Assembly (NCBI GenBank): GCA_903813345.2
Contig: CAIIXF020000010.1
Span: 23,107,740 to 23,169,739, forward strand
Reading direction: 5' to 3'
Length of the DNA: 62,000 bases
Source: Owenia fusiformis
Lineage: Eukaryota > Annelida > Polychaeta > Sabellida > Oweniidae
Part shown: piece by piece, positions 44,122 through 58,386 of the stretch
Position numbering within the stretch: position 1 is the first letter of the stretch
Layout of the letters: every line of letters begins with the position of its first letter
Notes under the pieces: model-generated
The model's database searches: none
The model's input: the letters and a program-made list of their open reading frames with translations, nothing else
What the model was told of the DNA's origin: nothing
Translations under genes and position numbers: made by a program

Positions 44122-47100
44122 TCAAAATTTTGTTATGCCCACTCCATTGTCCCAATGTGATTTATACTGAGGTCTGTCTCTATGGTATGTCCCCACTCTC
44201 ATAGAGTTAAGTGATGTAACACTACTCCCTATCGTTGTAGTATCTGGAGTAAAGAAATGTAGTAGATATTATCATGTAGTTTACAGTGAACGTCAATTCA
44301 GATAATGCAAACTACATACGCAAGTCATGTTGATATGAAAATTTAAGATATAAAATAGCTCAGCTGACAATGCTTCTTCTAAATATTCACATCATATATT
44401 TATATCTCCTGATTAGATAACAACAATCGGCAATTAAGTCCATCACAAGTTAATTGTCTGTTCAGTGACAGTGGAAACCTATTTTTGAAAGACGCCATTA
44501 ATCATGTTGGACACCAGACACAAATTCAATTATAAGGGTCTAAAGTATGCCTGCCTTCCATTACTCCCTATTTCCCAAAACAGCAATGTGGTAGAGGGGG
44601 AAGACATCATGCAAGACTAATACAAAGAATGACTTCTTGCAATGTTATAAAGACTGCACATCGAAAAGCTACCTACTTCTCGGCACTATTGCAATTCTAA
44701 ACACCGAGATCATGCCCTTTACCCTACTATCACATCAATCTAGTTCTCACTACGTTCTCGAAAACGGGTTTCAACTGTGCACGGACGGTTTGGACGTACT
44801 TAGAACCGTTTGTTGTCTATTTACAAACTTCATCGAACGAACTCGAACGGGTAGGTCCTCTAGAACTAAGAACATGCTCTCGTGGTCGTCACGTTCTACA
44901 ATTAGAACGAGTGACAACGTACTAACGACGAGCTGGACGTAGTGCGAACGGAACCGTCGTACTTCAATCCTACTAGGGACGTTTTTACAACGAGTTGAAC
45001 TATCTAAAGATATATTGATAACAAGGTTGAACTAATTGCAAACGGGTTTAAACTGATTAAGAACGTATTAAAGACTGCTTATGAACGAGTTAGCAAAAAT
45101 ATAGGTAGCACACCAAACAAGTTGCTACTGCGTTTTAAACTGTGTGTGAACGGAATGAACGTAGCTGCAACTTTCTAAGGTCTATTTACGAACTTCATGA
45201 ACATACTTAGACGGGAAAGTGGTTTTCGAATTTTGGAATGATTCAAAATTCGATGGCGACCATACCGTTCTGTAATTAGATCGTGTGACAACGTACTTCA
45301 AACGAGATGACCTACTAGACCAGGAACGTAATTGCCGTACTTCAACCCTACTAGGGACGCGTTATACAACGTTGTGCAATCGGATATCAATTGCAATACG
45401 TGTGAACACCGACATGGTGCGAACTGCGAATGAGATGGACGTATTGAAGACTGTTTATGAACGAAATGGCTAATTATTTTTGACATATTTCACGATAACA
45501 GCCAGACTTAACCCGTTATACGGATTTTTCGAAGGACTGGAACGAACGGTTGAGAACTAGTTTGGTGTGATTGGGGCCTTATCAAAGCAATTTAGTCACA
45601 TTCTCAATTTGATAGAAGATCCAAGATGAATAGTTGCACTGCCGCTGTAAAACGTCATTATTTGCTTTTGTTACACGATCGTTTGTCCAAAACTGAAATG
45701 ACTCGTGTTAAAGAAGAATTTATATTTGTCTGACAAAACCGAAAAGAAAGAATGTTTGGGGCGAAATTTAGCCTAATAACCCAAGTTTGAAGGGGTAAAT
45801 AATAAAATAATCCCCACTGATATTGAATCTTGAGGTATTTGAAAGTGACGATAAAAACATGCATGGGGTGAAACGCTACGAAGGCACAAACTGCATTCTC
45901 CATCGTTCACATCTAATTTCTTTATAGTAAGTTTTCAAGCTTCGACGTGGCAGCAGAAGCAGTGGACGAATGGGTGTCACATGTAAAATAGATCAGTGTA
46001 GGCTGGCTAGTAGAAATTATGATCCCGATATCACTTTTTCCAATTTTCATGTAAGTTAACATATAAAAGAGGCGGTTATCCTGGGGACCATAATTTCTGT
46101 TATACGGCACCGGAGTGAGGAGACAGATATTATATAATGTGCTATATTATTTCTTGAGGTAATTGTGCAACATGCTAAGAATATAAATAAAAAATACTGT
46201 ACTAGTATAAACACATCATCAGACAATCTCCTTTGCTATCTTTTTTCAGCTGGAATAACACCCCCATGTTTATACTAGTAATGGTGTCTCAATTAGACGC
46301 CACAATTTTGCTATCCCTTCACCGCCACTTACACCACCACCCAATATAATGGTACATACGCTAAATTGACGTTCCCGTTTATTTCATTTGTTCTTTTGAT
46401 TTCATCCATTGATGGTCCTTTAATTGCATCTAATTATAAAGGCATTTAAACAGTTAAAACACCATCCTCCTTTTACATTCGTTTTACATTAGAGATGACT
46501 GGGAAGAGGAACACATATGAAACACTTTTAGAATGATGAAATGTTATACTAGTATAAGCCTAAACCAAAAATTAGTTGCATGCAATTCTCTTAACAATAT
46601 GATTTCAAAAAGCGCTATAACTGACTCCCAGACTGCATTATATGTCTGGTAATATAAATAAAATTTACTATTAAAATATTTCAAACGTTAACAAAAATTA
46701 TACAATGCAGCCATGTATGCCTACCTAATTGAAGGTCCGACGAGTCACTCTGCCACGAGTCATTCTCGGAGTGTATACCAGAGAAAAGCAAATACATCCA
46801 CGCTCCCAGAATAGCACCTATGTGAGGCCCGACAATGGGAACCCAGAACCAATTGTAGTTTCTAAATCTGCAGCATAAAAGTGAAGTATAACAAATTCTG
46901 GTAAAACAAGGTAAACAGTGCCAGATATATCCACTAGAGAGGGCAATAAAACAATGACACCGGACTCGGTTATCCAATTTATACTGTACGATAGCTACTT
47001 ACGAGAAGGGGGACACGCCCCAACCAGCTATAGATGTTAATATCCTGGGGCCAAGATCACGGGCGGGGTTTATTGCATAACCGCAATTATGTCCCAATGA

Positions 47101-50100
47101 AAGCCCTATGGCGAGCACCACAAACCCGATTGAGATCGCTTTGATACCCCGGTCTGACGGGGAGAAATTATTTTTATCTGTTATAGCCTGGATGCAGCCG
47201 ACGAGTAAGGCAGTTCCAACGATCTGGAAAAATATCACAATTAAATTAATTTTTTGATTCAATGCCACTGCACGACAAATAATATCGCAAATGAAAATAC
47301 TTGCCGTGCCGTAGGTGATATATGTTTAAGAGCATTTGTGGGATTATCCCAAACACTCTTTCTTTTAAGTTATGAGCTATATATAGACTGAAATTAGATA
47401 TATCGAGATAGATATAGAAATCCAATTAGTTGAAAAATTCATTAAGTCGAAGTGTCAGTAAGTTGAACCTATACGCACGAGCTACGTGTCTGGCTTCTGT
47501 AATTAGTTTAGTCTTTGTTTATATTTGTCCATTTTGATACGCATTTTTGACACATAGAAGTTTATAAAAGAGCTGACCACCCGACCTGCTCATCATCTAC
47601 ATAATCCAGTTATATACAGACATTTAACATAATGTACGTGTCTTACTTGATCTCCTAGCCCCGTCCACGTACTGACGTATTCTTTAGGAAACGTAGAAAA
47701 TATTCCAGCTGTTGCATTTGCCCCATATCCTGTGATTCGTACACCACCATCAAAGTTGTTTAAAGCATCTGTAATACAGAAAACATCATCTGACAATTAT
47801 GGAATTTACTATTCATATATGTTATGAATTAATCTGTCAGATTTCTTGGAACATTTCCAAAATAATCTGGGAAAATATCATATTTTTCAGTTAATATTTC
47901 TAAGAGTAAACTTTTCAGGAGGACATTTTGAGAAATTTTACTTCTAGTAATATAGAAATCTAATTAAGAAATTGAAAAATTATAGACTTTTTGAAGTAAC
48001 TAGCCTAATATTATATAACGGTGTGCTGTTGGTAAGGATAACACACTTATTGTATAGCCGGCAGCTCCACCACTTTTACACTAGCATTCCTGGTCATTTT
48101 GCATCATGTGTTGTATTTTGTAATTATTTCTGCATTAAGATGAACATAATCTACTCTTATAAAACAAACAAGTAATCAAAAAAATACTTGAGTAAACAAA
48201 GTAATTACGTAACATAAAAAGTTACCATTGTAGACGGCGAAAACAACAGCGGCTGCCGTGAAAGCACCGAGGTATTGAGCAAGCATATAAGGCAGTAACT
48301 TGAACCAAGGGAGTCTGCCCAGGATACAATTGGTCAAAGACACAGCTGGATTGATATGCCCACCTTTAAAATAAAACAAAACTTACAAAAATCTAAGTCG
48401 ATTCAAAGAACTTAAGTTTATTCGTGTTGTTACACGATGGACCCCGTTGTCATACTAACACCTAAAGCTAAGCGCTATGGGAATATATAGAATCACCAAA
48501 CAATACGAGTAAGCACAAACAAACAGGCGCATACACAAAAACAGAATCAAACAAATGTGAGATATGATAGATCAAATGTCAAAAATAACACCAGATACCA
48601 TTACCAAACAGACGCGTATTTCGCACATTATGATGCGAGTTTCAAATGATATAGTTCGAATGTCGCATCATATGGTTCGACTTTTCACATGGATCGTGTA
48701 TTGTCCAATTTTGATACAAAATAAATTCCATACTCCACTAGCAAACCACTCTGGCCATCATTATTGCTACATACCTGATACACCCCCCGCAAAGAAGACT
48801 CCCATGGTAACTGCTAGTCCCCAGGCCAGGTTCACGGAAAGGTAAGCCCCTGATGCATTTCTACTAAGCACACTTTGTGCAACGGAGCCATCACCGATCA
48901 ACTGCAAATAATAATTTTGTCTTTTTTCGGATTCGGAACCATCTGATAGATGTAACAGGACTGGTGCTGGTATTTTGTTGAAAAGACACCATTTGTCTCC
49001 GAAATTTTTCATAATATTGAATATCACATTTTCACATGGAAAAGTTGCCTCACAATATGGACACTTTGATATATCAACATTTGTAGATCTGTTACAATTC
49101 TTTTGTTCAACTCGCATGTGTCTTTAAATATGACTGTTTACACATAAAAGATGGAGTTATCAGTTTTAAGTAACGTCTGACGATTAAAACCCATCGAAAA
49201 TGTTGATATGGTGATATGGTGCATACATAGTAGTACGATTGTGGCATAAATAGAATCCTATCTACGATAAAATTGTATTAATTCTAATCAAAGAGAGTGT
49301 ATATTCTAGATAGCATACGATAGCATTCATATTTTAAGTTTAAACAATTTAATCATTTTAACTGTTCAACAGACTTGAGGATTGGGTTCAAATGACACGA
49401 TTCCAAAATAAATACATTTGTTTTTGTTTATACTTTGCAATATAACCAATTTTAGCCATTTTTGAGCCACCCCTCGTGAATTTTCAGACTCCCTAGCAAG
49501 TAATAAACTTGCTCAATTCTGTTTTTAATAAGGTCCACATTCAACTTATACAACAGGCGATCCAAAATAATGCTTGGAATAATACAGTTGCAGTAGGAGT
49601 CTACGTTGTGAAATGATGTTTTACTTTTAGTTTTGTCGTTTGAAATCATACAGACCTCTATGTTTTACCATTTCTTATTGCAGTTATTAGGATGAACTAA
49701 ATGCCAAGTTAATACCAATATTCTGTTTGATTTAACCCCCACTTTAGCAACACAATTTAATGAACTGTAGTTTATTTTAAAGAATACACAATTGTAACAA
49801 AGAAGAGTGCATTGTTTTTCTATTTTTTCTCTACTAAACCAGTGTGTCAAAAACGACGATTGACTGACGCATGCAGTGCACTAAAGCTGAACTAATTACA
49901 CCCTATCATTCAATAGTTGAATAGTAAAATACAAAAGAAATCAAATTTTAAATTGTACCTGTCCTGTTACAAGCTAGCTCTGAAGCTGAACTTATTACAC
50001 CCACTCACTTCTCAGGACACTTACCTCATAAACAATGCAAAAGAATATTTTCGTAAAATTGGATCATGGGCCATTTACCTTTCATGGTCAGTGTGCTGTT

Positions 50101-52071
50101 TAAGTTGGATGAACCATTCGTACTTGGTCTAAAAGAGAATTAATAGCCTCGGGCCAAGGCCATCGGGTATCATTCCTCCTAAAACCCAGTACTCATATTT
50201 TTTTCATAAAGTAAATACCCATGTTTTCTCGCTTTCTCTCTTCGAGTACTATGTACTCATAAGAAGAGAAGTGGCACATTCGACACTCGTAATTCTATTT
50301 GTATAACGCACAAGAACATTATTTCCACTCGATCATGTAAGAAATTGATCTTCAAGATACGTATTAATAGTACTTCACATCGTCAAAAGAATCCTCGAGA
50401 CATCTTAAAACATCGTCAATAAGTCAACTGACAGCTTGATGAAAGTCAAATTTATTTGGGTTCGATTGTTTGAGGATAAACATGCAAAACACAAATGTTT
50501 GTTAATTGATGAACTGGCAATGGACGTCCAACCGGTAGTTTAGATTCGCAATCGTAGTACACTTGTGGACCATACAATCTGTTGAATAATAATTGACCTA
50601 TATATCTTGATCAATTTGTCATTGTAAAATTGATTTGCTAATTCCTTCGTAGCAGATGCGTATTGTTGATGAAAGGCTGACCCCTTGGGACAAAATATAA
50701 ATGATATCCCTTAGTCATGCATAAAGCCCTTGTGACCCCAACCCCACTTCACACTTCCCCTGTCGTATTGAAGAAAGTCTAGAAGTGAGACCTTTCCTCT
50801 TTTGCCACCCACATTTAAATAACATGAATCTCATAATTTGAATACTATTACCATGGACCGAGACCCAGATCTATTGGCTATTTCGACATAGCGCAGAGTT
50901 CCTCTTGTACCAAAATTGACCCCATGAAAACCATGACAATGGGATGTAACTACCAATGAGATGAACTTTTAATAATCATAGTCCTGCTATTTGCACCCAA
51001 GAGATGGAATTTGTTCCAAATAGATGCGTGGTGTCTATAAACCAACTTAGTGCGCGAATCAGTAGCTACATTCACACATACAGCAACTTTACGATGTAAA
51101 TTTATAAATCATAATGAACCAAAGTGTAAGCGCTTGCTTCAAATTTTGTTAATGATTGACTAAAATTCAAGATTTAATAATTGGTTTTTAATAAATATAA
51201 CCACGAGTCATATCTCAAGATACCTTACTCTCTATTTCTTTTTAAAATGACCAAAATGTAAATGCCATCCATATCCTTCAAGCTATGTAATTTCTATTTC
51301 CTTTAGTCATAACCCCACACTGAACATCGTACTTAGTAAAGCAAAGTACAAAGAACACAGCCTTAAAGTGGCACAGTATCTAATTTCAAAACTTGGCACA
51401 GTCTCTAATTTCAAAACTTCAAAACTCTGGAACAGCCTAAAACGTATTATATTTTGGTGTATTTTAGGTCCATAGTAAGTCTTGTCAAGATATTCAGAGT
51501 TGGCAACTTCAGAATTATGTGTGACAGGCTAGACGGAGGTGTGTTCAGATAACATATGTTTTACCACTTGAACCTTATTGGAGCTGATGAGACATTCCAC
51601 ATAACAAAATGTAAATAAAGCCACCTTTGACCTACTTTGCATTATCTAATGTCAGTCTTGCATATAACCATGAAAACATCAGGTTTCTCTAGCTTGTTGC
51701 TTAATAGCCTTATAGATAAGCTGACATCTGAGCACTTTTGCAGATTTGAATACAAACGCATACTATCAAAGCTCTTTTAGGTGGGAGGAATAGTTTGAAT
51801 ATGCTGACTTTTATAAGGGTCAAATAAAGGTCAACTTTCAAATTATGTTCGAACACAGTTGGTATATGCCAACTCAATTAGTTATAAACAGCTCGATCTA
51901 CGTTTCCCAGCCTCAGATCCGAGATGCAGATTCTTGTATCCGAGAATAAGTGTAAGTAAGTGTAAGAATACTTACTAATAGTATGAAGGTACCTATAAAT
52001 TCAGCCAATGTTTCCCTCCCAAGCTGGTTCTTTATCCTAATCCTATCTTTAATCCTTGTTCTCCATGCCAT
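44122..52071 (-). CDS. Aquaglyceroporin (MIP family), complete, 7 exons
   Basis: Exons (minus, 5' to 3'): 52071-51976, 48901-48775, 48363-48226, 47768-47647, 47223-47003, 46867-46725, 44243-44122. Phases match throughout: 322 aa plus stop. Start is the first ATG (MAWRTRIKDRIRIKN), giving a basic cytoplasmic N-terminus, then LAEFIGTFILL helix 1. First half: LIGDGSVAQSVLS, then GGHINPAVS (NPA at about 79-81). Second half: GHNCGYAINPARDLGPR (NPA at about 213-215), where Asp after NPAR is the glycerol-channel mark and Arg is the selectivity-filter residue. WFWVPIVGPHIGAILGAWMY is helix 6. Plasma-membrane channel for water, glycerol and small solutes, like AQP3/7/9/10. The last exon gives a 40-residue cytoplasmic tail; without that splice the frame would stop at 46681. 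Closest vertebrate paralogue not decidable. Confidence 0.92.
44244..46724 (-). other. Aquaporin intron 6 with an ACG-rich repeat
   Basis: About 44650-45560 is unlike its surroundings, dense in words such as GAACGNNNT and CTACTAGGGACG. A direct repeat of about 85 bp (TACTTCAA[T/C]CCTACTAGGG at 44959 and 45333; GTGACAACGTACT at 44910 and 45285) suggests an old tandem duplication inside an unidentified element. Short ORFs in it show no domain. 46120-46680 is plain AT-rich. Confidence 0.4.
47003..47223 (-). CDS. Aquaglyceroporin exon 5: second NPA half-helix
   Basis: IVGTALLVGCIQAITDKNN (helix 4), IKAISIGFVVLAIGLSLG (helix 5), then NCGYAINPARDLGPRILT (loop E with NPA-RD). The Asp and the enlarged loop between helices distinguish glycerol-conducting channels from strict water channels. 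Confidence 0.92.
48226..48363 (-). CDS. Aquaglyceroporin exon 3: first NPA half-helix
   Basis: GGHINPAVSLTNCILGRLPW, with loop B entering the pore, then helix 3 (FKLLPYMLAQYLGAFTAAAV). His before INPA and the QYLGAF motif are standard family residues. Phase 1 at both ends. Confidence 0.92.
48902..51975 (-). other. Aquaporin intron 1, about 3.1 kb
   Basis: No exon, snoRNA or clear transposon. Minor direct repeat AAGCTGAACTNATTACACCC at 49884 and 49984, and a short tandem GGCACAGTNTCTAATTTCAA at about 51370-51417. Confidence 0.4.
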
Positions 52072-52079
52072 GATTTCTA

Positions 52080-53590
52080 CAACTACAACAGATACTAGTT
52101 TGTTTCAGCTGTAAGCACTTGGTAAGTGGTAAGTGAACGTGGTTCTTATTACATCAAGGTCGTGGTAAGTAAGCAAAGCACCAGTGGTGTACATTACAGA
52201 GCGGTCCCTGATAACGGCATTCTAGAGAGCTAGAGTTAGCTCTAGTTATGTGCTGTGTTGTTACGTCTAAAACTTGCAAAATATGAACAATTTTGTAGAA
52301 TTGTTCTTTCCACTGAAACAGAATTGTTTTGAAAATATACTCACATATTTTGTAAAACACAATGAGTCTATTAATTCATCTTTGTGCAACTATTGTTAAT
52401 ACAGTCCGCGTTATCATATGTAGATAACTCCATCGCTAAATCCTTTGCTCGTAAGGGAAGTTATTCTTAGCAGTTGTAAACCGATGCCCTGTTACAATTG
52501 ATGGAATAACTTGAATCACAAAACATTCGATTGGATATAATGCAAAACCAAAATGTAGGCTTGAAAACAAATATGAACCTAACAACTGTTTTGACCAAAT
52601 GAGATAATACTGATTCTCGTAATTAAACAACCCACTTGCCTTTGGAAAAGAATACATATTATCTCTGCCTCTGAGATAAAGACAAATGTGCCCAGATTAG
52701 CTTCATGTGGCAAGTTTGGATTCATGATACTAGTAAATCGATTTATACATCACAACCAAGAGTGGCTTATTGTTGTAAAGTGTGGGACTGAAGACATCTC
52801 TCTCCATACCCTCAGAGGATGCCTCGTGACAAATGCGAATGGACAAAATTGTCAATATTGGCCTGAAAATAAAAGCTTAAGGTTACACTCGTATGCAATT
52901 TTCGGATCCAGGGGGGCATGGGCCAAAAGTTTTGCAGGACCTCAATTAGTGGGCCTTTTTGGGCATTACTCGGGTCAAATTATCAAAAATAAAATTCCGT
53001 GCAAGCACAGAATTTTTGGGGATTTGAAATTTGCCCCCCCCCCTTGTGCAGAGTATCTTACAAACAAAGAGGAACTTTACTACTGTGTAGAAACAGGGAC
53101 AACTAATAAATGAGCTAGTATATCATCCGAAGGAACGAATGATTCCTGACATGAATCACTCTGTTCCTTACCTTTCCTATCGATGCGAGAGATCGAAAGA
53201 AAATAGATCGAAATAGAAGAAGAATATATTTGTTTTTCCAGTCACGATATTTCTTATCATGTCAACCAATCATGTACAAATAAAAAATATTAATCAGAAA
53301 ATAAGTATCAAAATATAATTTTGAGTGAAAATATGTTTTTTGAAAGAAATTAAAATTAGAGAGAAAACATCTTGTCGAATTAAATTTTTAAAAAAGTTCC
53401 ATAGTGATTTTGTAAGATTTTCAAGAATTAGATACAATAATACCCGAAGTTGAAGTGCTATACCTGATCACCATCTTTACAAGTAGTTTCGATATACTAG
53501 ACATAAACATAGTTTTTTCTCTCTACACATAGATGTCTCTACCCAACAGCAGATCGCAAAAAGTGGAAAATCAATAGGAGAAATGAAGGA
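52080..53590. other. Upstream of aquaporin; no gene
   Basis: Presumed promoter side of the minus-strand aquaporin gene; no motif stands out. The 141-codon plus ORF at 52688-53113 has no recognisable domain and includes a C-run, so I do not call it a gene. A short inverted pair around GAACGAATGATTC (about 53130-53165) was seen. Confidence 0.35.
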
Positions 53591-53594
53591 CATA

Positions 53595-54679
53595 CAGGGT
53601 GGTCCAAAAAAAATGGGACACTCGTATTTCAAAAATAAATATTGATTTTCTTGGTGAAAACATGTCATGTTATATACCAATGGATAGGGAATTTACTCAT
53701 CTTTAATTTGGTATGTCATAACTTCAAATTTATTATAATGTCTGTCAACCAGCGTCCATAATATAAATGACGTCATTTTCATTTCAAAACGGGTGTTCCA
53801 AAACTTGCAAAAACAAGTTTTATTGTCAACTTTATTTACATAAACAGACATTCAATGTCCATCATTTTGATCAATTGTAGCCCTCAATTTTGGCCTAAAC
53901 TGGTCAATAGCATCATTGATATGCTGTTGAGACAATGAATTTCACCTCTCAATAATTCTGTTCTTCAGGGACTGAATAGATGTAAAGAATTTATGGTTCA
54001 CTTATTCTGTTAGTTCTCCCCATACGTAGTAGTCGTAGAGGTTGGGTGATCGGGTGATCTGGGGAGGCAGTGATTAAGGGGGGGATGAATCTAGGCACAT
54101 TTTCTTTTAAACATTTGACACTCTTGTGGGATCTATTGCTTAGAGCCCCATCTTGTTGGAAAATGTAATGATCCCAAAATGAGCTCATATCAGAATGGTC
54201 CAAAAACATTGAATCATCCAATATCAACGTCTGCGACAACCACATATTGGGAGAACTAACAGAATTGGTTTAACATGAACCCCTTACATCTACTCAGTCC
54301 CTTACTAAGGATAGAATTGTTGACAAGTGAAATTCATTGTCTCAGCAGCATATAATCAATGATACTATTGACTAGTTTAGGCCAAAATTGAGGGCTACAA
54401 TTGATCAAAATGATGGATATATTGAACGTCTGTTTATGTAAATGAAGTTGACAATAAAACTTGTTTTTTGCAAGTTTTGGAAAACCTGTTTTGAAACGAA
54501 AATGACGTCATTTATATTATGGACGCTGGTTGACAGACATTATAATAAATTTGCACTTATGATATACCAAATTAAAGATGAGTAAATTCCTTATCCATTG
54601 GTATAATATGACATCTTTTCGTCAAGAAAATCAATATTCATTTTTGAAATACGAGTGTCCCATTTTTTGGACCACCCTG
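53595..54679. mobile_element. Palindromic mariner/Tc1-like remnant
   Basis: Ends CAGGGTGGTCCAAAAA and GGACCACCCTG, flanked by TA. Inverted arms of about 390-410 bp cover most of the element (53595-53985 and 54270-54679). Each arm contains, inverted, the end of a transposase ORF (HINDAIDQFRPKLRA type). The centre on the minus strand (54245-53991) carries HYIFQQDGALSNRSHKS and a SPDHPITQPL segment, the region around the second catalytic Asp of the DD(D/E) domain. So two 3' ends were joined head to head with the transposase middle; it cannot encode an active enzyme. Confidence 0.85.
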
Positions 54680-54689
54680 TATATGGCAA

Positions 54690-57600
54690 ATTAGCTACGT
54701 CAGTTTGATTTCTAATTGTTCATTTTTATCTACTGCCATCAACTTATCAACGCGTTGGGACATTTTGTCATATTACTGAAAATAGTCACAGAGTGTAACA
54801 ATTTGTTACAAACAACGGCAATACCAAACTTTGGTAACAAGCACGTTTTGGCTAACAATATGTAACCACTTTGGGGTCACCAACACGTCTTATTTATAAA
54901 CGTCTTTAAGTTTGCATTGAGCCAACATAGTGCATATAGCATTTGAAAAATGCTATGATTGATTCTCGTAAGATATTCTTTTGTAGGAAAATACATTTAC
55001 CTCTTTAGTATATCATTTTTAAATGTAAATCATTTTTGAAAAATTAAAAAAATAACATTAAAATGTTTGAATAGTTAACATTTTAGAGTATGGTAGTCTG
55101 GTGCCGTTTTCAAAAGGGTTAATCCTAGCGTTATTGGACTTCAAACAAAAGCGAAGGTTACTTGCAAATGATACACACATTACACATCGCATTGAGTAAG
55201 TTAATCTTTTGATATAACGAAACATTGAAGTTAAAAAACAAACTGTGAGATTTTTTATTTAACATTATTTAGGCGAAAAATAGCGTGATTTGGCGATACC
55301 GCCTTGGGATTCTAGTTCAACATCATCGATCGCGATTTGTGATTATGATTTTGGTAAAAATCTGACTACAGAGAAACGAAATAATCATACAATGGAAATA
55401 GATTTTTTTATTTATGAACAAACGCAATGTTGTCTCATCAATTACCCATATACAGACTGTTTGTTGAAGCAATATTCGTGCAATGACCCTGTGAACATAC
55501 TCAAAAGCATTATGGTTCTGGCAAATATACACCATTTACGTAACGATGGATCTGGATTCATACTGCATTAAGGGACTGCGCGGATAGCAGAAACCTTGTC
55601 TGGATAGCATTTTTATTGGAAGAAAATTCAGTTAACAATACACACATACGCAGAAACAAAAGCAATGACTGAATCATCATCATCATTATCAATTTATCTG
55701 CTAAGTAGGATTTAGGGTTCATATTTTAATAAGCGGAACTTTTTGAAACTTGATTGACTCACAGGTGTAAACGTCACTTTTTATAAATACTTTTGGATCA
55801 AAAATCAGGACTTGGATATAGAAACAGAAACATTGAAACATATTCATATGGTGTTTTTTCATTTGTGAGACTGAAGATAAAGTGTCCATCGGAATGGAAG
55901 AACGGGAACGAGGAGCTGTTAACATGAAATCTACGTCAAGTAGATCCAAGACGTCCACACACAGAGCGAGCGTCGTGACATCAATTGGGCGAGTTCTGAT
56001 GATGGAATTGTTAATGTCTGTACTTGTTATTCTACCCAAAGGTAATATTAATTTTATCCACCTTGCATTTGTCATCCTTGCTTGACTTGGCAGCGTCGTA
56101 ATATGAAGTTAATGAAGTCAAAGGTTTAAAGAGGCTAGACGAAGGCCTATAATAAGACATAAACACGGACAGCCTGGCCAACTTATACTGGTTGGGAATT
56201 AGTTATCAGGGCAAGAGGCAGAGTCATGATGCTTCCTTACTCTTTAGGGCGTTGTGTCTCCCTGTGTTTATTCTGAAATTATCATAGATCTGTATAGGAA
56301 TCAAGGGAGGGCAAAGAAGAAACGACACCCACAATTACATCTCTCTTATAATTGTAGCAACAATAACACCAATACTAATAAAAGCGTTTTCTACAAAATA
56401 AGTTATTGTTTCTGGTTCACATTTTGCAACAAATCAATTTGTAACAATTTTATGATCAATAACCATCTACTTTTGGTATAATAAGTAAAAGTGCTAATAT
56501 TTTGTAGATTGATCATATTGTGTAAGAGGCATTTAGACTTGCGTGTGCAACAATCTGCCAACAATGCCACATAGATCCTGAATTGATTTAGATATATACA
56601 ATAGATACTACCTATATTAGACCTATGTGGCATATTACAAAGGTTACCGGCATAGTCATATGTAATTCCATATTTCTACATACAAAAAGGCACCATACGT
56701 GTATGTCATTAATTTGATGAAGCTGATTTTATGGGGAAATATGGCCATTATTTTTTTCAAAATTTCTTGGTTGGCGCCTATATTGTCGGAAGTGCGCTCT
56801 TAAGGGGCACACGGAAGGATTCAATGTTTTTATTTACCGTGGATTTTCATCTGAATGGATATACTACTTGTATTCCAGTTTCAATTCAAAATAAGATATT
56901 CTTATCAATCAGCATTTTTTGTATTTTTAACCTCTATATGAGCACTTGATTAATACTTAAAGAGATCGGGTCTCCTAAAAACACAATTAGAGTAACCCCC
57001 TGATTTTTTCGTGTTATTTGATGTAAAACAAGTTTGTTTATCAACTTATCAATTCTGAGGCTTGAATTAATTCGTTAACAGTATAAATTCGATGATTGTT
57101 CCTAGCCATGAATTTCCACTTACATCAATAGAAATTCAAATTCAAATTTAAAAAGCCCGCTCAAATTTGTTCCAGTCTGATTGGCTTCTTCCTTCAGATT
57201 ATTTTGGCTTAGAGAAGCCATATTTATTACTTCTAATGGGTTACAATATAGATAAATCTCCCCAAAACATTGTATTCTGTTTTCGACTTATTGCATTCAA
57301 TTCTGACAGTTGGTTGTTCTTTTGGTTGTCATGTTGATATCCTCAATATATTGTCGATATCGTGCTTATGATTTGGTCTCAAGATATATCTAAGGTATGT
57401 ATGATGTTTTATGAGCAATTATATTGGGACATTACTGATTGTCCAGAATAGAAATCTGGACGACTCGATCTACCAAAATAATAATTTGACAGTAAAATTA
57501 ACAAATTAACATAGTAGACGTGAGACTTGAAACCTGTCTGGTAGATAATTGAACATGATTCACACGTCTTAATGTAAAATATAAAGTTACCCTGATTGTT

Positions 57601-58380
57601 CCAATAGGATATTTAAGGACCGCTGTCACGCTGTCAAATGTATAGTGCAAAACTGTTAAAACAATGGGACACGCCAATATTGTTCATTTGTTGTAAAATT
57701 ATGAGAGAAGTGGCGATTATCTTAAGCTTTGTGATGTTTTAACTTGGTTAGTTGAAATGAGATTTCGAGCGATCGATCATTTATGAATTGTGCCGATAGG
57801 AACCAGTTAGTAGATACTATAGATAGTTAACAGCTATAGTGCGAAGCTGTGTAGGAAATCGTGGGATCTGTTAGCCTCGACGCGGGCTCTGTGGCTACCT
57901 GAAACTACATGGCTTAAATATCTCTTTCCCGGAGATGATCTTCTGTAACTGCTGCTAACTCACTTGTGCATCATCACGAAAGACAAACTGTTTTTCAAAC
58001 ATCAAACATTTTCCTGTTGTGATAAATCAACCTCTCGCATTAAAAAGTGATGAAAAAGTATATTCTTGAGAACGTATAATATTATTAGCATTCTAGGCAT
58101 TATTGTGTTTGTCCGTCAGTTATGCGTTTATAGTAGTGAGTAAATATCACTTATCTCATACACGCTTAGCAACATAAACAATTTCACGAATGATGGTTCA
58201 TTTTTATTAAAGAGAGTCGATTTGTCAGTCCTGGAATGCTAGAGAGGAAAGAGTCTGATACAAATTAGTCTGTGAGCTACTGTTCTAGGATTCTCATGAA
58301 TGGACTATTGACCATGAACAGTTCACAAATCAGCACATTCTTAAAAAATACAGGTTTATACGATGCAAGAAAATGATCGT
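54690..58380. other. Intergenic, no confirmed gene
   Basis: One weak candidate: on + 55894-56040 an ATG-initiated frame (MEERERGAVNMKST to MMELLMSVLVILPK) ends at a donor CCCAAAG|GTAATA; it could be a first exon with a hydrophobic segment, but no downstream exon was found in the window and the opposite strand is also open. ORFs at 55290 and 56254-56633 show no domain. The remainder is AT-rich and featureless. Confidence 0.3.
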
Positions 58381-58386
58381 CCTATA

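Noticed and set aside
48767-49117. 116-codon ORF with a CPYCEATFPC zinc-finger-like start
   Set aside because: The N-terminal part precedes a clear acceptor at 48902; only the exon joined to aquaporin is supported, and a lone CxxC pair is not enough to call a finger.
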